Shown piece after piece: positions 37,023 to 46,360 of a DNA stretch of 64,000 bases. This DNA comes from Methanobacterium sp. ERen5. GTDB taxonomy: Archaea; Methanobacteriota; Methanobacteria; Methanobacteriales; Methanobacteriaceae. The notes beneath the pieces are model-generated. The model saw only the letters and a program-made list of their open reading frames with translations. It was not told where the DNA came from and did no database searches. A program made the position numbers and the translations under genes. Each line of letters begins with the position of its first letter. Within the stretch, counting starts at the first letter, position 1. The stretch covers positions 310,001 through 374,000 of the forward strand of contig CP099988.1 in the NCBI GenBank assembly GCA_024167805.1, in the 5' to 3' direction.

Positions 37023-38892
37023 ATGAAGATAGAAGAAAATAGGGATAGTCAATTGTTACGTGATGAATATTTGTCTCTAGCCCTATGTGAGTATAATCAG
37101 TTTTTATTTGAAAAAAATCAATATGAAGAACTGATTAGACAATATAACAATTTTAGATCCCAACTTTATAATTTACAAGAAACTTCAGAGGACCTCATAA
37201 ACAAAAACATCGAAATGGAATCAGATATAATTAATAAAAGGGAAACTGCTGAAAGGTTTGAAAAAGAGAATGTGGAATTAACAAAAGTTTTAGAGATCTA
37301 CAATTCTAGAAAGATTATTAGGTTTACAAACAAGATTTATGATCCTTATAATTCATCTAAAAAGTTTGCAAAAAAATCGTCAGGAAGACCAAAACCATCA
37401 ATTCAAAACTGAAAAACTTAACTTCAAATCAACAAGATCTCAAATCCTCTGAAAAAGTTAAAACAAGTTTAAAAAGTCTGAAAGATATTAAAGTAGCTAT
37501 TATCCTAGATGAATTCAGTTACAATGGATTTAAATATGAATTTAATGCAATTCCTTTAGAACCCACCGATTGGTTGGAGATTATGCAGACAGAAAAACCA
37601 GACATGCTTCTCTGTGAATCAGCATGGAGTGGTGGTGCTTGGCAGGGTCGGATTCAATATAATGGCGAAGAAGAACCTGAAAACCGTGCTATTTTATTAA
37701 ATCTGCTCCAATTTTGTGAAGATAATAAGGTTCCAACTATATTTTGGAACAAGGAAGATCCAACCAATTTTAACAGTTTTTATGACACTGCCTTGAGATT
37801 TGATCATATTTTTACCACTGATGAAAAATGTGTTGAACTCTACAGGGATAAATATGGTCATGAAAGTGTTCATTGTCTGTTATTTGCAGGCCAACCCCAA
37901 CTATTCAATCCAATTGAAACCCATAAACGAACTGAGGATGTAATATTTGCAGGTAGTTGGTACGTGCATCACACAGAGAGATCCAAGGAAATGGAACAAA
38001 TTTTTGACAATATCATAAGAAGTGGATATCAACTTAAAATTTACAACAGATTTCAGGAATTTAGCAAAAAACATCCCAATTACAGATTTCCTGAGAAGTA
38101 CCATGAATATCTTAATCCCCCAGTTAGCCATGATCAAATTGGAAATATCTACAAAGAAAGCAAATACTCACTAAATATAAACACAGTTACCAAATCAACT
38201 ACCATGTTTGCAAGGCGTGTATTTGAACTCATGCTATGTAACACATTGATCCTATCAAACTATTCAAATGGGATGTACCGTTTGTTTGATGATAACGTTG
38301 TTTTCGTTGGTAACGAAAAAATTGATCTCAGTAACTCTGAACTAAAACAAATAAACAATCTCTACAACATCCTAAAGAATCATACCTACAAAAACAGGTT
38401 TCAGGAGATTTTGGATGCCATAGGATACGAATATCAGCATGGTGAAGAAACTGTAACAATTTATTACATCCTAAACACTAAGTCAGAAGTAGAAGAGGTT
38501 TTGAAACACTACAACAATTTGGAATATCCTGCTAAAAATCTTGTTTTGCTCTCTAATCAGTTTTCAAAAGCGGAAGTTGATGATTTAATCAATGATTCCA
38601 TAAAGTATGAATTTTATGATTACAATGATATTGATGATGTAAAAATTCCAAACAACACATCTTACTTCATATTTGCAAACACCAAATTAGAAAAAGACTT
38701 TATTGAAAAGGCTGTATTGCATTTTTCATACATTGCTCCAGAATTTGGTATTGTAAGGGAGACAAATTCAACTTCAGATATTATGATGAACCAGAAAATG
38801 TGTTGTTTGAAAATAAAAATTTCAGCACCATGTTAAACAATCAAATAAAAGGGTTGAAAACTAATTTTCCAGTTTACAAAATATTAATCTGA
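37023..38892 (+). CDS. Coiled-coil CgeB-like glycosyltransferase, copy 3 of 3 (two frameshifts)
   Basis: ATG 37023 has GGAGG 5 bases upstream. Gaps at A7 37370-37376 and at T2 near 37-38 kb (38767-38768) are repaired by one base each, giving 623 residues. The repaired end reads ETNFNFRYYDEPENVLF and FPVYKILI, matching the ends of copies 1 and 2. Motifs: SRKIIRFTNKIYDPY after the coiled coil, VAIILDEFSYNGFKYEF, FWNKEDPTNFNSFYD, VIFAGSWYVHHTERS, VSHDQIGNIYKESKYSLNIN and FARRVFELMLCNTLILSNY. It is the most diverged of the three, so it represents an older duplication. Confidence 0.75.
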
Positions 38893-38956
38893 AGATTTAA
38901 TTCTATAATATTTATTAAATAATCCCTTAGTGGATTATTTAATTGTTAAATCTTCA
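38890..38956. terminator. Nested inverted repeats between convergent genes
   Basis: An outer 11-bp pair (TGAAGATTTAA at 38890-38900, TTAAATCTTCA at 38946-38956) encloses an inner 9-bp pair (AAATAATCC at 38917-38925, GGATTATTT at 38932-38940) with a 6-base loop. The outer arm begins with the TGA stop of the upstream gene. A T-rich tract follows on the right. It probably ends transcripts from both sides. Confidence 0.55.
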
Positions 38957-38976
38957 AATTTTTAATTCATAATTGT

Positions 38977-41900
38977 TTAATCATCCCAAACAGGTTTTTT
39001 ATATCCGAATTTAGATGCTAGTTCATCATCCCACTGATTTTTTACGAACATTGTATCGTAGTCCCTTGAGGATTTTTCCTTCAAAACTTCTGTGGATTGC
39101 TGCAATTTATGATAAACATTTGCTTCAGAGGTGTGATATATCTTTAAATTCATCACATGACGTATGTAGTTACAGTACATACGATCTGAACGATAATGAC
39201 GTCCATATTCTGCATCCAATCCCACTGAATTTTTAATCACATCATTCCGTATGTAGACACAGAAAAAGGGTGCGAAACTCAGTTCCACATATTTTCCAGA
39301 GTGGAATAATGGAAGATTTAGCATGTTGTTAAAGAGTCCAGATAAATTAACATCACATTCGTAGTTTGAAGATGCGTATGGCACATGTTTAGTTAGAGTG
39401 TTACTCTCTGCCGGAAGAATTTGTTTAGGAACTATCAACCCACAATCTTTGAGACTGTATGCTGCATTTTGCATGGCTTCAATTGCTCCGGGAGTTATCA
39501 TGGCATCGTTGTTCATGAGTAATATGTCATTTCCTTCGCAAGCAATTTCTATTCCCTGATTCACTGCATAGGTAAAACCATAGTTTATCTGATTTTTAAT
39601 GAGTTTGATGGAGGATTCTGATTCCATTTTTGTCAGGTAGTCTGTCACAGCCTTGCTTGAATTGTTATCTACAACTATTAACTCCACCCAACTTTGAAGA
39701 TTCAAATTTAATATTGCATCTAAACATTCTTGAATATCTTCCAGTGACTCGTAACTTGGAATAACTATGCTTACGTTATTCAGATTTTCCATTTGTTTAA
39801 TTTGAGATGTTCTTTCATGGTTTCTTTGTGCCTGTTTTTTACGAAGCTGTTTTAGACATTTTTCATTGGATGGTTGATTTTTTATTTGTTTGTGGTGATT
39901 TGTGAGTAGTACTGGAATTGAGTACACCTTAGAATCATTGACCATGCGCATGATCCAGTCCCAGTCAGTGTATTCTTTTAAACTTTCATCAAATCCACCT
40001 ATTCTTTTGTAAAGGTCATGTTTATGACAAACACCGTTTAAATCTATGTAGTTCCTGTTTTCAAGGAGTGATTTGTTTAAACTTCCGTAGTTTGCTGCAA
40101 ATGGATGTTTTTTATTTCCTTCAAATAGGAACTGTCCACTGTAAAGGGCGTCTGCATCTTCAAGTTTGGAGAATGCTCCCATCATTGCACTCATATATCT
40201 TGGATCCCAGCTATAATCTGGATTTAAATATGCCACATATTCTCCATGAATTGCTGTCAAACCCAAATTTCTTGCAGACCAAGTTTCCTTGGAATCTGGA
40301 TTCTGGATTAAAACAAGATTTTCTAGGTCTAGTCTCTTTAAATATTCCAAGGATCCATCGGTACTCCCTCCATCAACAACCACCAACTCAATGTTAGGAT
40401 AGGTTTGTTTTAAAACAGATTCTATTGCAGATTTTATTGTTTTTATTGAGTTGTAAACAGGGATTATTACAGAAACTAACGGTTTACTGTGGTTATCATG
40501 AGATAAGGTTATTAGATGTTTGGTGATATCTTCCATTGTAGCAAAGCATCTTTTGTCTTGTTCACGAAATGGTGCATAGACAAGTGGTGAAACCAGGGAA
40601 TTTTTTAGAAATCCTGAAAGATCCCTGAAGTTTCTGGTTTGTGCTAGGATCATCCTAGTTTTTGAAACCAAATTCCCGTTAATTCCATCATAAACCCGTA
40701 TATCATGAGCTTTTTCATCGATAAATAATGGTGGAATGTTGAATTTGAAGACCCCGATCTCGTCGCTATTTTTGTCTTGGATCTTCTGGGTTTTGAGGTT
40801 GAATTTTTTATCATCGATCCGTAATATTATGTCTGAAACTTCGCTTTCCACACGTCCTTCAATGGACATGTTTGCCATTCTAAGAGATATTTCACCGTTA
40901 TAATTTTTGGATTTTGATCCAGTTTCTTCTCCGTGGATTTTTCTATTTTCCTTGATTCCATAGAGTGCGTAGTGTACCAGTGGGTTTAATTTGGATTTTT
41001 TTACATCAGGGTGGGTTTCGAAGTAGTACTCCGCATCAAATTCCCTGCTCGGGTTTCTGCCCTCTTTAAATCCATTGTAGATGTAATGAATTATTGGATC
41101 CTTTCCAGTTTTCCTGATATCTGCGTAGGTGTTCAGGTAGTATCCAACATCGAGCAGATTATTTTTCTTTATTTCCTGATACCCTTTTCTGTTGATAAGT
41201 GTGGTTTTAAATCCTGTTTTTGGCATGTAACGGATCATATTTAAAAATGGAAATTTTGAGATGATCCTCTGGCCAACTGATCTGTTTTTATTGTTTCTAA
41301 ATTCAAATTCTGTTTTTACTTCATCCACACGGTTTTCAAGGTCATTATTTTGAGTTTTATATTTTTCAAGGTCTTCACGGATGTTTAGATTCTCATTTTC
41401 TACTTCGGTGTAGATATCCACAGATCTTTGAATTAATTCGTTGAGTTCTGGATCGTTTTCATAGAGTATTCCATTACCGTTAATTTCCAGATAGGTGAAT
41501 TGGAGTTCGCGTTCTGTTTCCCTGTTAAAATCGTTTATAACATCTTTATAATCCATGTAAGGTTCTTTATTTGTATTTAATTCGGAGTTATTATGTTCTT
41601 CGGGACTGTCAGATGATTCTGCTTCGGAACTCATGAGGAATATTGGTGGAAATTTAGTGGTTTTTTTGTTGGTTTCCACTGCCTCGAGTATCCTCTTGAG
41701 CTCTTGATAATCTCTTGTTAAGTTGATGATGAATGCATCGTAGTTTTTAGTGAGCTGAATTTGTTCTAATACGTTTTGATTAACTACCTCAACACTTTTT
41801 TCATGTTCAACATAGTATTTAGAATCAGTTTGATCTTTTAATGGACCTATAATTGTTAAATGTGCATTTTCATCTTCACAATACTTTATTAGTTCTTCTG

Positions 41901-41994
41901 TAAGTTCTTCTGTATTTGAATCAATTTCAACAATATTGAATGGTTTTATTTCGTTAATTATTGGACGCATGACCATTTTCCAGTAAATGTTCAT
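38977..41994 (-). CDS. Large multidomain protein with two GT2 domains
   Basis: 1005 residues; GGGGGAGATCT precedes the ATG. Residues 1-200 look like a Rossmann-type domain (FNIVEIDSNTEE, HLTIIGPL, YDAFIINLTRDYQEL), possibly a degenerate methyltransferase. A coiled coil (about 200-240) follows. Residues 290-360 have two units of the type DVGYYLNTYADIR...HYIYNGFKEGRNP and FDAEYYFETHPDVK...HYALYGIKENRK, known from polysaccharide glycosyltransferases. After a beta-rich linker, residues 465-1005 carry two GT2 domains (VSVIIPVYNSIKTIKSAIESV and VSIVIPSYESLEDIQECLDA) closely related to the protein at 19148. The first metal-binding motif reads LNPDY rather than LDSDN, so that domain may be impaired. 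Confidence 0.8.
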   Translation of the reverse strand: MNIYWKMVMRPIINEIKPFNIVEIDSNTEELTEELIKYCEDENAHLTIIGPLKDQTDSKYYVEHEKSVEVVNQNVLEQIQLTKNYDAFIINLTRDYQELKRILEAVETNKKTTKFPPIFLMSSEAESSDSPEEHNNSELNTNKEPYMDYKDVINDFNRETERELQFTYLEINGNGILYENDPELNELIQRSVDIYTEVENENLNIREDLEKYKTQNNDLENRVDEVKTEFEFRNNKNRSVGQRIISKFPFLNMIRYMPKTGFKTTLINRKGYQEIKKNNLLDVGYYLNTYADIRKTGKDPIIHYIYNGFKEGRNPSREFDAEYYFETHPDVKKSKLNPLVHYALYGIKENRKIHGEETGSKSKNYNGEISLRMANMSIEGRVESEVSDIILRIDDKKFNLKTQKIQDKNSDEIGVFKFNIPPLFIDEKAHDIRVYDGINGNLVSKTRMILAQTRNFRDLSGFLKNSLVSPLVYAPFREQDKRCFATMEDITKHLITLSHDNHSKPLVSVIIPVYNSIKTIKSAIESVLKQTYPNIELVVVDGGSTDGSLEYLKRLDLENLVLIQNPDSKETWSARNLGLTAIHGEYVAYLNPDYSWDPRYMSAMMGAFSKLEDADALYSGQFLFEGNKKHPFAANYGSLNKSLLENRNYIDLNGVCHKHDLYKRIGGFDESLKEYTDWDWIMRMVNDSKVYSIPVLLTNHHKQIKNQPSNEKCLKQLRKKQAQRNHERTSQIKQMENLNNVSIVIPSYESLEDIQECLDAILNLNLQSWVELIVVDNNSSKAVTDYLTKMESESSIKLIKNQINYGFTYAVNQGIEIACEGNDILLMNNDAMITPGAIEAMQNAAYSLKDCGLIVPKQILPAESNTLTKHVPYASSNYECDVNLSGLFNNMLNLPLFHSGKYVELSFAPFFCVYIRNDVIKNSVGLDAEYGRHYRSDRMYCNYIRHVMNLKIYHTSEANVYHKLQQSTEVLKEKSSRDYDTMFVKNQWDDELASKFGYKKPVWDD

Positions 41995-42185
41995 AGATCT
42001 CCCCCATGTTTTTCAATTGTATATATTGTTCTAAAACCATTTATTTATTCCTAAATTATACCCAAATTTACTATAGATGGTTTAATAGTATTTTTTTCAG
42101 TTTTTCTAAATATACTCGAGATATGAGTTTGGTTTGATTAGTTTAATTGGATTATAGAAATATAAAAAAAAGTGTAGGTATGAAT

Positions 42186-42743
42186 CTAATATTTTACGTT
42201 GGTTTCTTTTAATGGCTTCCATTCACTGTCTTTATCAGATAAAACAACATTTCCAGCTTCTTTTAGGGGCCATTCTATGTTTATGTCTGGATCGTTCCAC
42301 ATTATGCCTCCCTCATCATCAGCGTTGTAAAAGGCTGTGCATTTGTAGGTGAACTCGGCCACATCAGATAAAACCAGAAATCCATGGGCAAAACCTTCTG
42401 GAACATAGAACTGTTTTTTATTTTCTTCTGATAACACAACTGATTCGTACTCGCCATAAGTTGGAGAATTCTCCCTTAGATCCACTGCAACATCGAACAC
42501 AGTCCCCTTTATCACCCTCACAAGTTTACCCTGTGGTTGGGTGTACTGAAAGTGAAGTCCCCTTAAAACACCACGTACAGATCTGGATTGGTTGTCTTGA
42601 ACAAATTCCATGTCTAGTCCTGCTTCTTTAAATTCGCCTTGATGATAGGTTTCCATAAAGTAACCACGTTCATCACCAAAAACTGTTGGTTCGATGATAT
42701 AAACATCATCGATGGATGTTTCAATAAATTTAAACTTTCCCAT
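42186..42743 (-). CDS. rfbC: dTDP-4-dehydrorhamnose 3,5-epimerase
   Basis: 185 residues, the usual length. Motifs GDERGYFMETYHQGEF, FVQDNQSRSVRGVLRGLHFQ and VFDVAVDLRENSPTYG are diagnostic; the catalytic His is in LRGLHFQ and the Tyr in FTYKCTAFYN. It converts dTDP-4-keto-6-deoxyglucose to the rhamno form. AGAAGGTG lies before the ATG. It is separated from rfbD/rfbA by 27 kb and lies on the opposite strand. Confidence 0.95.
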   Translation of the reverse strand: MGKFKFIETSIDDVYIIEPTVFGDERGYFMETYHQGEFKEAGLDMEFVQDNQSRSVRGVLRGLHFQYTQPQGKLVRVIKGTVFDVAVDLRENSPTYGEYESVVLSEENKKQFYVPEGFAHGFLVLSDVAEFTYKCTAFYNADDEGGIMWNDPDINIEWPLKEAGNVVLSDKDSEWKPLKETNVKY

Positions 42744-42956
42744 AATCTTGCACCTTCTAAATAATTTTTATACAAAATAATATCCAATCTTGAGTTGAAG
42801 ATTTGAATTTGATTAGTTTCCATTGACTAATATTTATTTTAGCCACGAACATAGTAATTTAAATGAAGAAACTATATATACATTTTAGTTTAATTTATAT
42901 TTTAGTTTAATTACTGCTTATTTAGAATTTAATATTAAAGAATTTTAGTGATATAT

Positions 42957-44282
42957 ATGAAAATAACAATAGTTGGAACAGGTTACGTTGGATTAGTGAC
43001 TGGTGCTTGTTTTTCTGAAATGGGAAACACTGTTTACTGCATAGACATTGATGATGGTAAGGTTAAAGACCTTACAAACGGAATCATACCCATATTTGAA
43101 CCTGGTTTGGAAGAGTTAGTGTCCAAAAATGTTGAATCAAATAACCTCATGTTTTCAACTGAATTAAATTTTGGTCTTAAAAATTCTAGCATATGCTTCA
43201 TAGCAGTTGGAACACCCATGGATGAAGATGGAAGTGCCGACATGCAGTACGTGCTCGAGGCTGCCAGGGAAATTGGGCAGCTCATTTCAAACGATTTAAT
43301 AGTCGTGAATAAATCCACTGTTCCAGTTGGCACAGCAGATCAAGTTAAATCCGTCATTGAGAATGAAATGAAATTAAGACATGTGAATTACAGGGTTGAT
43401 GTTGTTTCAAATCCTGAATTTCTAAAGGAAGGTGCTGCTGTTTCTGACTTTATGAGACCTGACAGGGTGGTTATAGGTTCAGACACTGATGCTGTCATCG
43501 AAGTTATGAAGGAACTCTACAAACCCTTCACAATCAACCATGATAGGTTCATCACCATGGATGTTAAAAGTGCTGAAATGACCAAGTACGCTTCAAACGC
43601 CATGCTTGCGACTAGAATTTCATTCATGAATGAAATGGCCAATATCTGCGAGCGAATTGGGGCTGATGTTAACTTTGTAAGGGAAGGCATTGGAAGCGAT
43701 AAAAGAATTGGATACAGTTTTTTATACCCGGGATGCGGATATGGAGGTAGTTGTTTCCCCAAGGATGTGAAGGCTTTGATTAAAACTGCCCAAGATCATG
43801 GTTACGATTCAACCATTTTGAAGGGTGTTGAAACAGTGAATGAAAACCAAAAATTCTCAATTGTGAGTAAGATCCTCAACAGATTTGGAGACGATCTCTC
43901 GGGAAAAAGTTTTGCTGTTTGGGGACTTGCATTTAAACCTGAAACCGATGATATGAGGGAAGCCGCGTCTGTTGTTATTATTAATCAACTTATTGAGCAT
44001 GGTGCAACCATCAGGGCCTATGATCCAAAGGCAATGGACGCAGCCAAGGAATATTATTTCAAATCCAATCCAAATATAAGTTTTTATAGCAACAAGTACG
44101 ATGCAGTGAAAGGTGTGGATTCCATAATACTCGTTACAGAATGGAAGGAATTTAGGAGTCCGGATTTTGACAAGCTCAAAGAGACTGTCGGGAAAACTAT
44201 CATCTTTGATGGTAGAAATCAGTACAACAAAACCCTGCTTGAAAAGCTTGGCTTCGAATATTATCAGATCGGAACTGGGTAA
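42957..44282 (+). CDS. ugd: UDP-glucose 6-dehydrogenase
   Basis: ATG 42957 gives MKITIVGTGYVGLVTGACF, the standard NAD-binding start; GTG 42948 is an in-frame alternative and there is no clear ribosome binding site. The protein has about 441 residues. Catalytic and structural motifs include FIAVGTPMDEDGSADMQYV, NKSTVPVGTAD, NPEFLKEGAA and the active-site Cys in GCGYGGSCFPKDVKAL. It oxidises UDP-glucose to UDP-glucuronate with NAD, providing an acidic sugar donor. It sits just upstream of the ABC exporter genes. Confidence 0.93.
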   Translation: MKITIVGTGYVGLVTGACFSEMGNTVYCIDIDDGKVKDLTNGIIPIFEPGLEELVSKNVESNNLMFSTELNFGLKNSSICFIAVGTPMDEDGSADMQYVLEAAREIGQLISNDLIVVNKSTVPVGTADQVKSVIENEMKLRHVNYRVDVVSNPEFLKEGAAVSDFMRPDRVVIGSDTDAVIEVMKELYKPFTINHDRFITMDVKSAEMTKYASNAMLATRISFMNEMANICERIGADVNFVREGIGSDKRIGYSFLYPGCGYGGSCFPKDVKALIKTAQDHGYDSTILKGVETVNENQKFSIVSKILNRFGDDLSGKSFAVWGLAFKPETDDMREAASVVIINQLIEHGATIRAYDPKAMDAAKEYYFKSNPNISFYSNKYDAVKGVDSIILVTEWKEFRSPDFDKLKETVGKTIIFDGRNQYNKTLLEKLGFEYYQIGTG

Positions 44283-44389
44283 ATTTATAGGGTAACCTAT
44301 AAGTTTTATTTAGATAATGATAATCCATAAGATTAACATTGGAGAAGATTTTTTATTAACATTAAATTCAACATGAACTGGAGATTATA

Positions 44390-45175
44390 ATGATAAGTGA
44401 TCATAGATTTATTGCTAATTTTGAGAAGTACAGGTACTTACTTGTTCAGCTCATTAAGAGGGATATTCAGGTTAAGTACAGAAATTCTATGCTTGGAATT
44501 TTCTGGAGTTTTTTAGAGCCATTGCTCACCATGATAATGTTTACCATCATATTTTCTTACATTTTCAAACGTGACATTCCGAACTTTCCAGTTTACTACT
44601 TGATTGGTAGGGTGGCATTTTCATTGTTCCAAAGTGGTACCACCGGTGCCATGAAATCTATAATTGGAAACAGTGCCATATTGAGAAGTGTTTATGTTCC
44701 TAAATACTTATTTGCACTTGCAACTGTAGGATCAGCTTTTGTAACCTTCCTTTTATCGTTGATAATATTGGTAGCTGTTATGATCGTGACCAATGTTCAA
44801 TTCACCATTTACGTGATATTTGCTAGTTTACCAGTTCTTGTATTGCTTCTCATGACACTTGGTGTGGGTCTAATTCTTGCAACTGTGACAGTATTTTTCA
44901 GGGACATCGAACATTTGTACGGAGTTTTTACAATGCTTCTCATGTATGGTTCTGCAGTTTTCTATCCTGCTACAATCATACCAGCTAAATGGCAGTTTTT
45001 ACTGGAAATAAATCCATTTTATGCCATAATAAGTTGTATGAGAACTGTTCTTATGAATGGTACACTTTACAACACAGGCGAGCTCCTATATGCAACTGTG
45101 TTTGCGATTGTTAGTCTGGTCATTGGAATGGCATTATTTTACAAGTATCAGAATAAATTTTTACTACATCTATAA
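44390..45175 (+). CDS. ABC-2 type polysaccharide exporter, membrane subunit
   Basis: 261 residues; GGAGATTATA precedes the ATG. The N-terminus RYLLVQLIKRDIQVKYRNSMLGIFWSFLEPLLTMIMFTIIF is the hallmark of TagG/Wzm/RfbA-type permeases (given here only as family wording). About six membrane segments follow, with the conserved FFRDIEHLYGV before the last pairs. It forms the channel that exports lipid-linked polysaccharide across the cytoplasmic membrane. The ATPase gene starts 12 bases after its stop. Confidence 0.9.
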   Translation: MISDHRFIANFEKYRYLLVQLIKRDIQVKYRNSMLGIFWSFLEPLLTMIMFTIIFSYIFKRDIPNFPVYYLIGRVAFSLFQSGTTGAMKSIIGNSAILRSVYVPKYLFALATVGSAFVTFLLSLIILVAVMIVTNVQFTIYVIFASLPVLVLLLMTLGVGLILATVTVFFRDIEHLYGVFTMLLMYGSAVFYPATIIPAKWQFLLEINPFYAIISCMRTVLMNGTLYNTGELLYATVFAIVSLVIGMALFYKYQNKFLLHL

Positions 45176-45186
45176 AGGTGAATACT

Positions 45187-46235
45187 GTGGGAGATATAGT
45201 TATAAAGGTTGAAGACGTTGGAATGGAGTACAATCTTAACAAAGAAAAGGTTGACAACCTCAAAGAATTTGTTATTAAATTTTTGAAAAGGGAACTGAAG
45301 TTTACCAAATTTTGGGCCGTAAGACATGTTTCAATGGAAGTTGAGAGGGAGATAAATATGGAATCATTGGATTGAACGGAGCAGGTAAAAGTACGCTTCT
45401 GAAGGTGATTTCCGGTGTTATCAAACCCACAGAGGGTGATGTATCAATAAAAGGATCCATAGTACCTCTCTTGGAACTGGGTTCTGGTTTTGATCCAGAG
45501 TACACTGGAAGGGAAAACATTTTTCTTAAGGGTTCACTTCTAGGATACTCTAGGGAGTACCTTGAATTAAAGTACGATGAAATTGTTGAATTTTCAGAGC
45601 TTGAAGAGTTCATCGATGTTAAACTTAAAAATTATTCGACGGGAATGAGTTCCAGGCTGGCATTTTCAATTGCAACAGCTGTAAATCCTCAGATAATGAT
45701 ACTCGACGAAGTTCTATCAGTGGGTGATGCAAAGTTCAGGGAAAAAAGTCTTGACAGGATGAAAACTCTTCTGGATCAAGATGTTTCGGTATTGTTTGTT
45801 TCACACACCTTGCAACAGGTGAGAGATCTTTGTAATAAGGCAATATGGCTTGAAAATGGGAGAGTTATTATGCAGGGTTCCGTTGATGAAGTCTGCGACA
45901 GTTATGAGAGAAGTGTACTTCTCAAGGAAAAGATCTACGTTAAAAGTTCAGATCCTAGAAAGAATGATGCAAAGGTTCCAGTTGACAAAGACATCATATT
46001 AACTTTCAACGCACCAATAAAGGTTGGAACCAACTGGGTAGAACTATTAAGTGCCAATAGAACAAGTGTACCTTTAGAAAAATATGTGGATGGTGACAAA
46101 GTCATAATAAAACATCCTAAACTACAACATGGAATGAGGTACAACCTCCATCTTCACACAGGATGTTTCGAAGATATGGAAGGTAACAAGGTAAACACCC
46201 ACTCAACAGGGTTTACCACAGAATTTAAAGATTGA
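45187..46235 (+). CDS. ABC-type polysaccharide exporter ATPase with C-terminal Big_5 Ig-like domain (frameshifted)
   Basis: GTG 45187 has AGGTG 6 bases upstream. The frame breaks in the G3 run at 45347-45349, just before the Walker A motif; one added G gives ERGDKYGIIGLNGAGKST and a 349-residue protein. Other motifs: signature YSTGMSSRLAFS, Walker B MILDEVLSVGD and the switch His in VSHTLQQV. Up to about residue 240 it is a normal Wzt/TagH ATPase. The remaining 100 residues (SSDPRKNDAKVPVDKDIILTF to GFTTEF) read as a Big_5/SbsA-type Ig-like domain, usually found on surface proteins. It occupies the place of the glycan-binding domain of Wzt, so I infer that it recognises the export substrate. 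The intact motifs argue against a real pseudogene. Confidence 0.85.
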
Positions 46236-46277
46236 GCCTTAAAATAAGAGTTGAGTGCATGATTTTAGCTGGATATA

Positions 46278-46325
46278 CATTATTTTTTTTTGTAAAAACA
46301 AGATTTATTGATAAAAAAAATAATG
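46278..46325. terminator. Bidirectional terminator between convergent genes
   Basis: CATTATTTTTTTT and AAAAAAAATAATG form a perfect 13-bp inverted repeat with a 22-base spacer, so each strand carries an eight-T run facing the gene that ends there. This fits T-tract termination in both directions. Confidence 0.65.
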
Positions 46326-46360
46326 TTTGATTCTAATTTTTGCTAAATAGTTATAATGAG

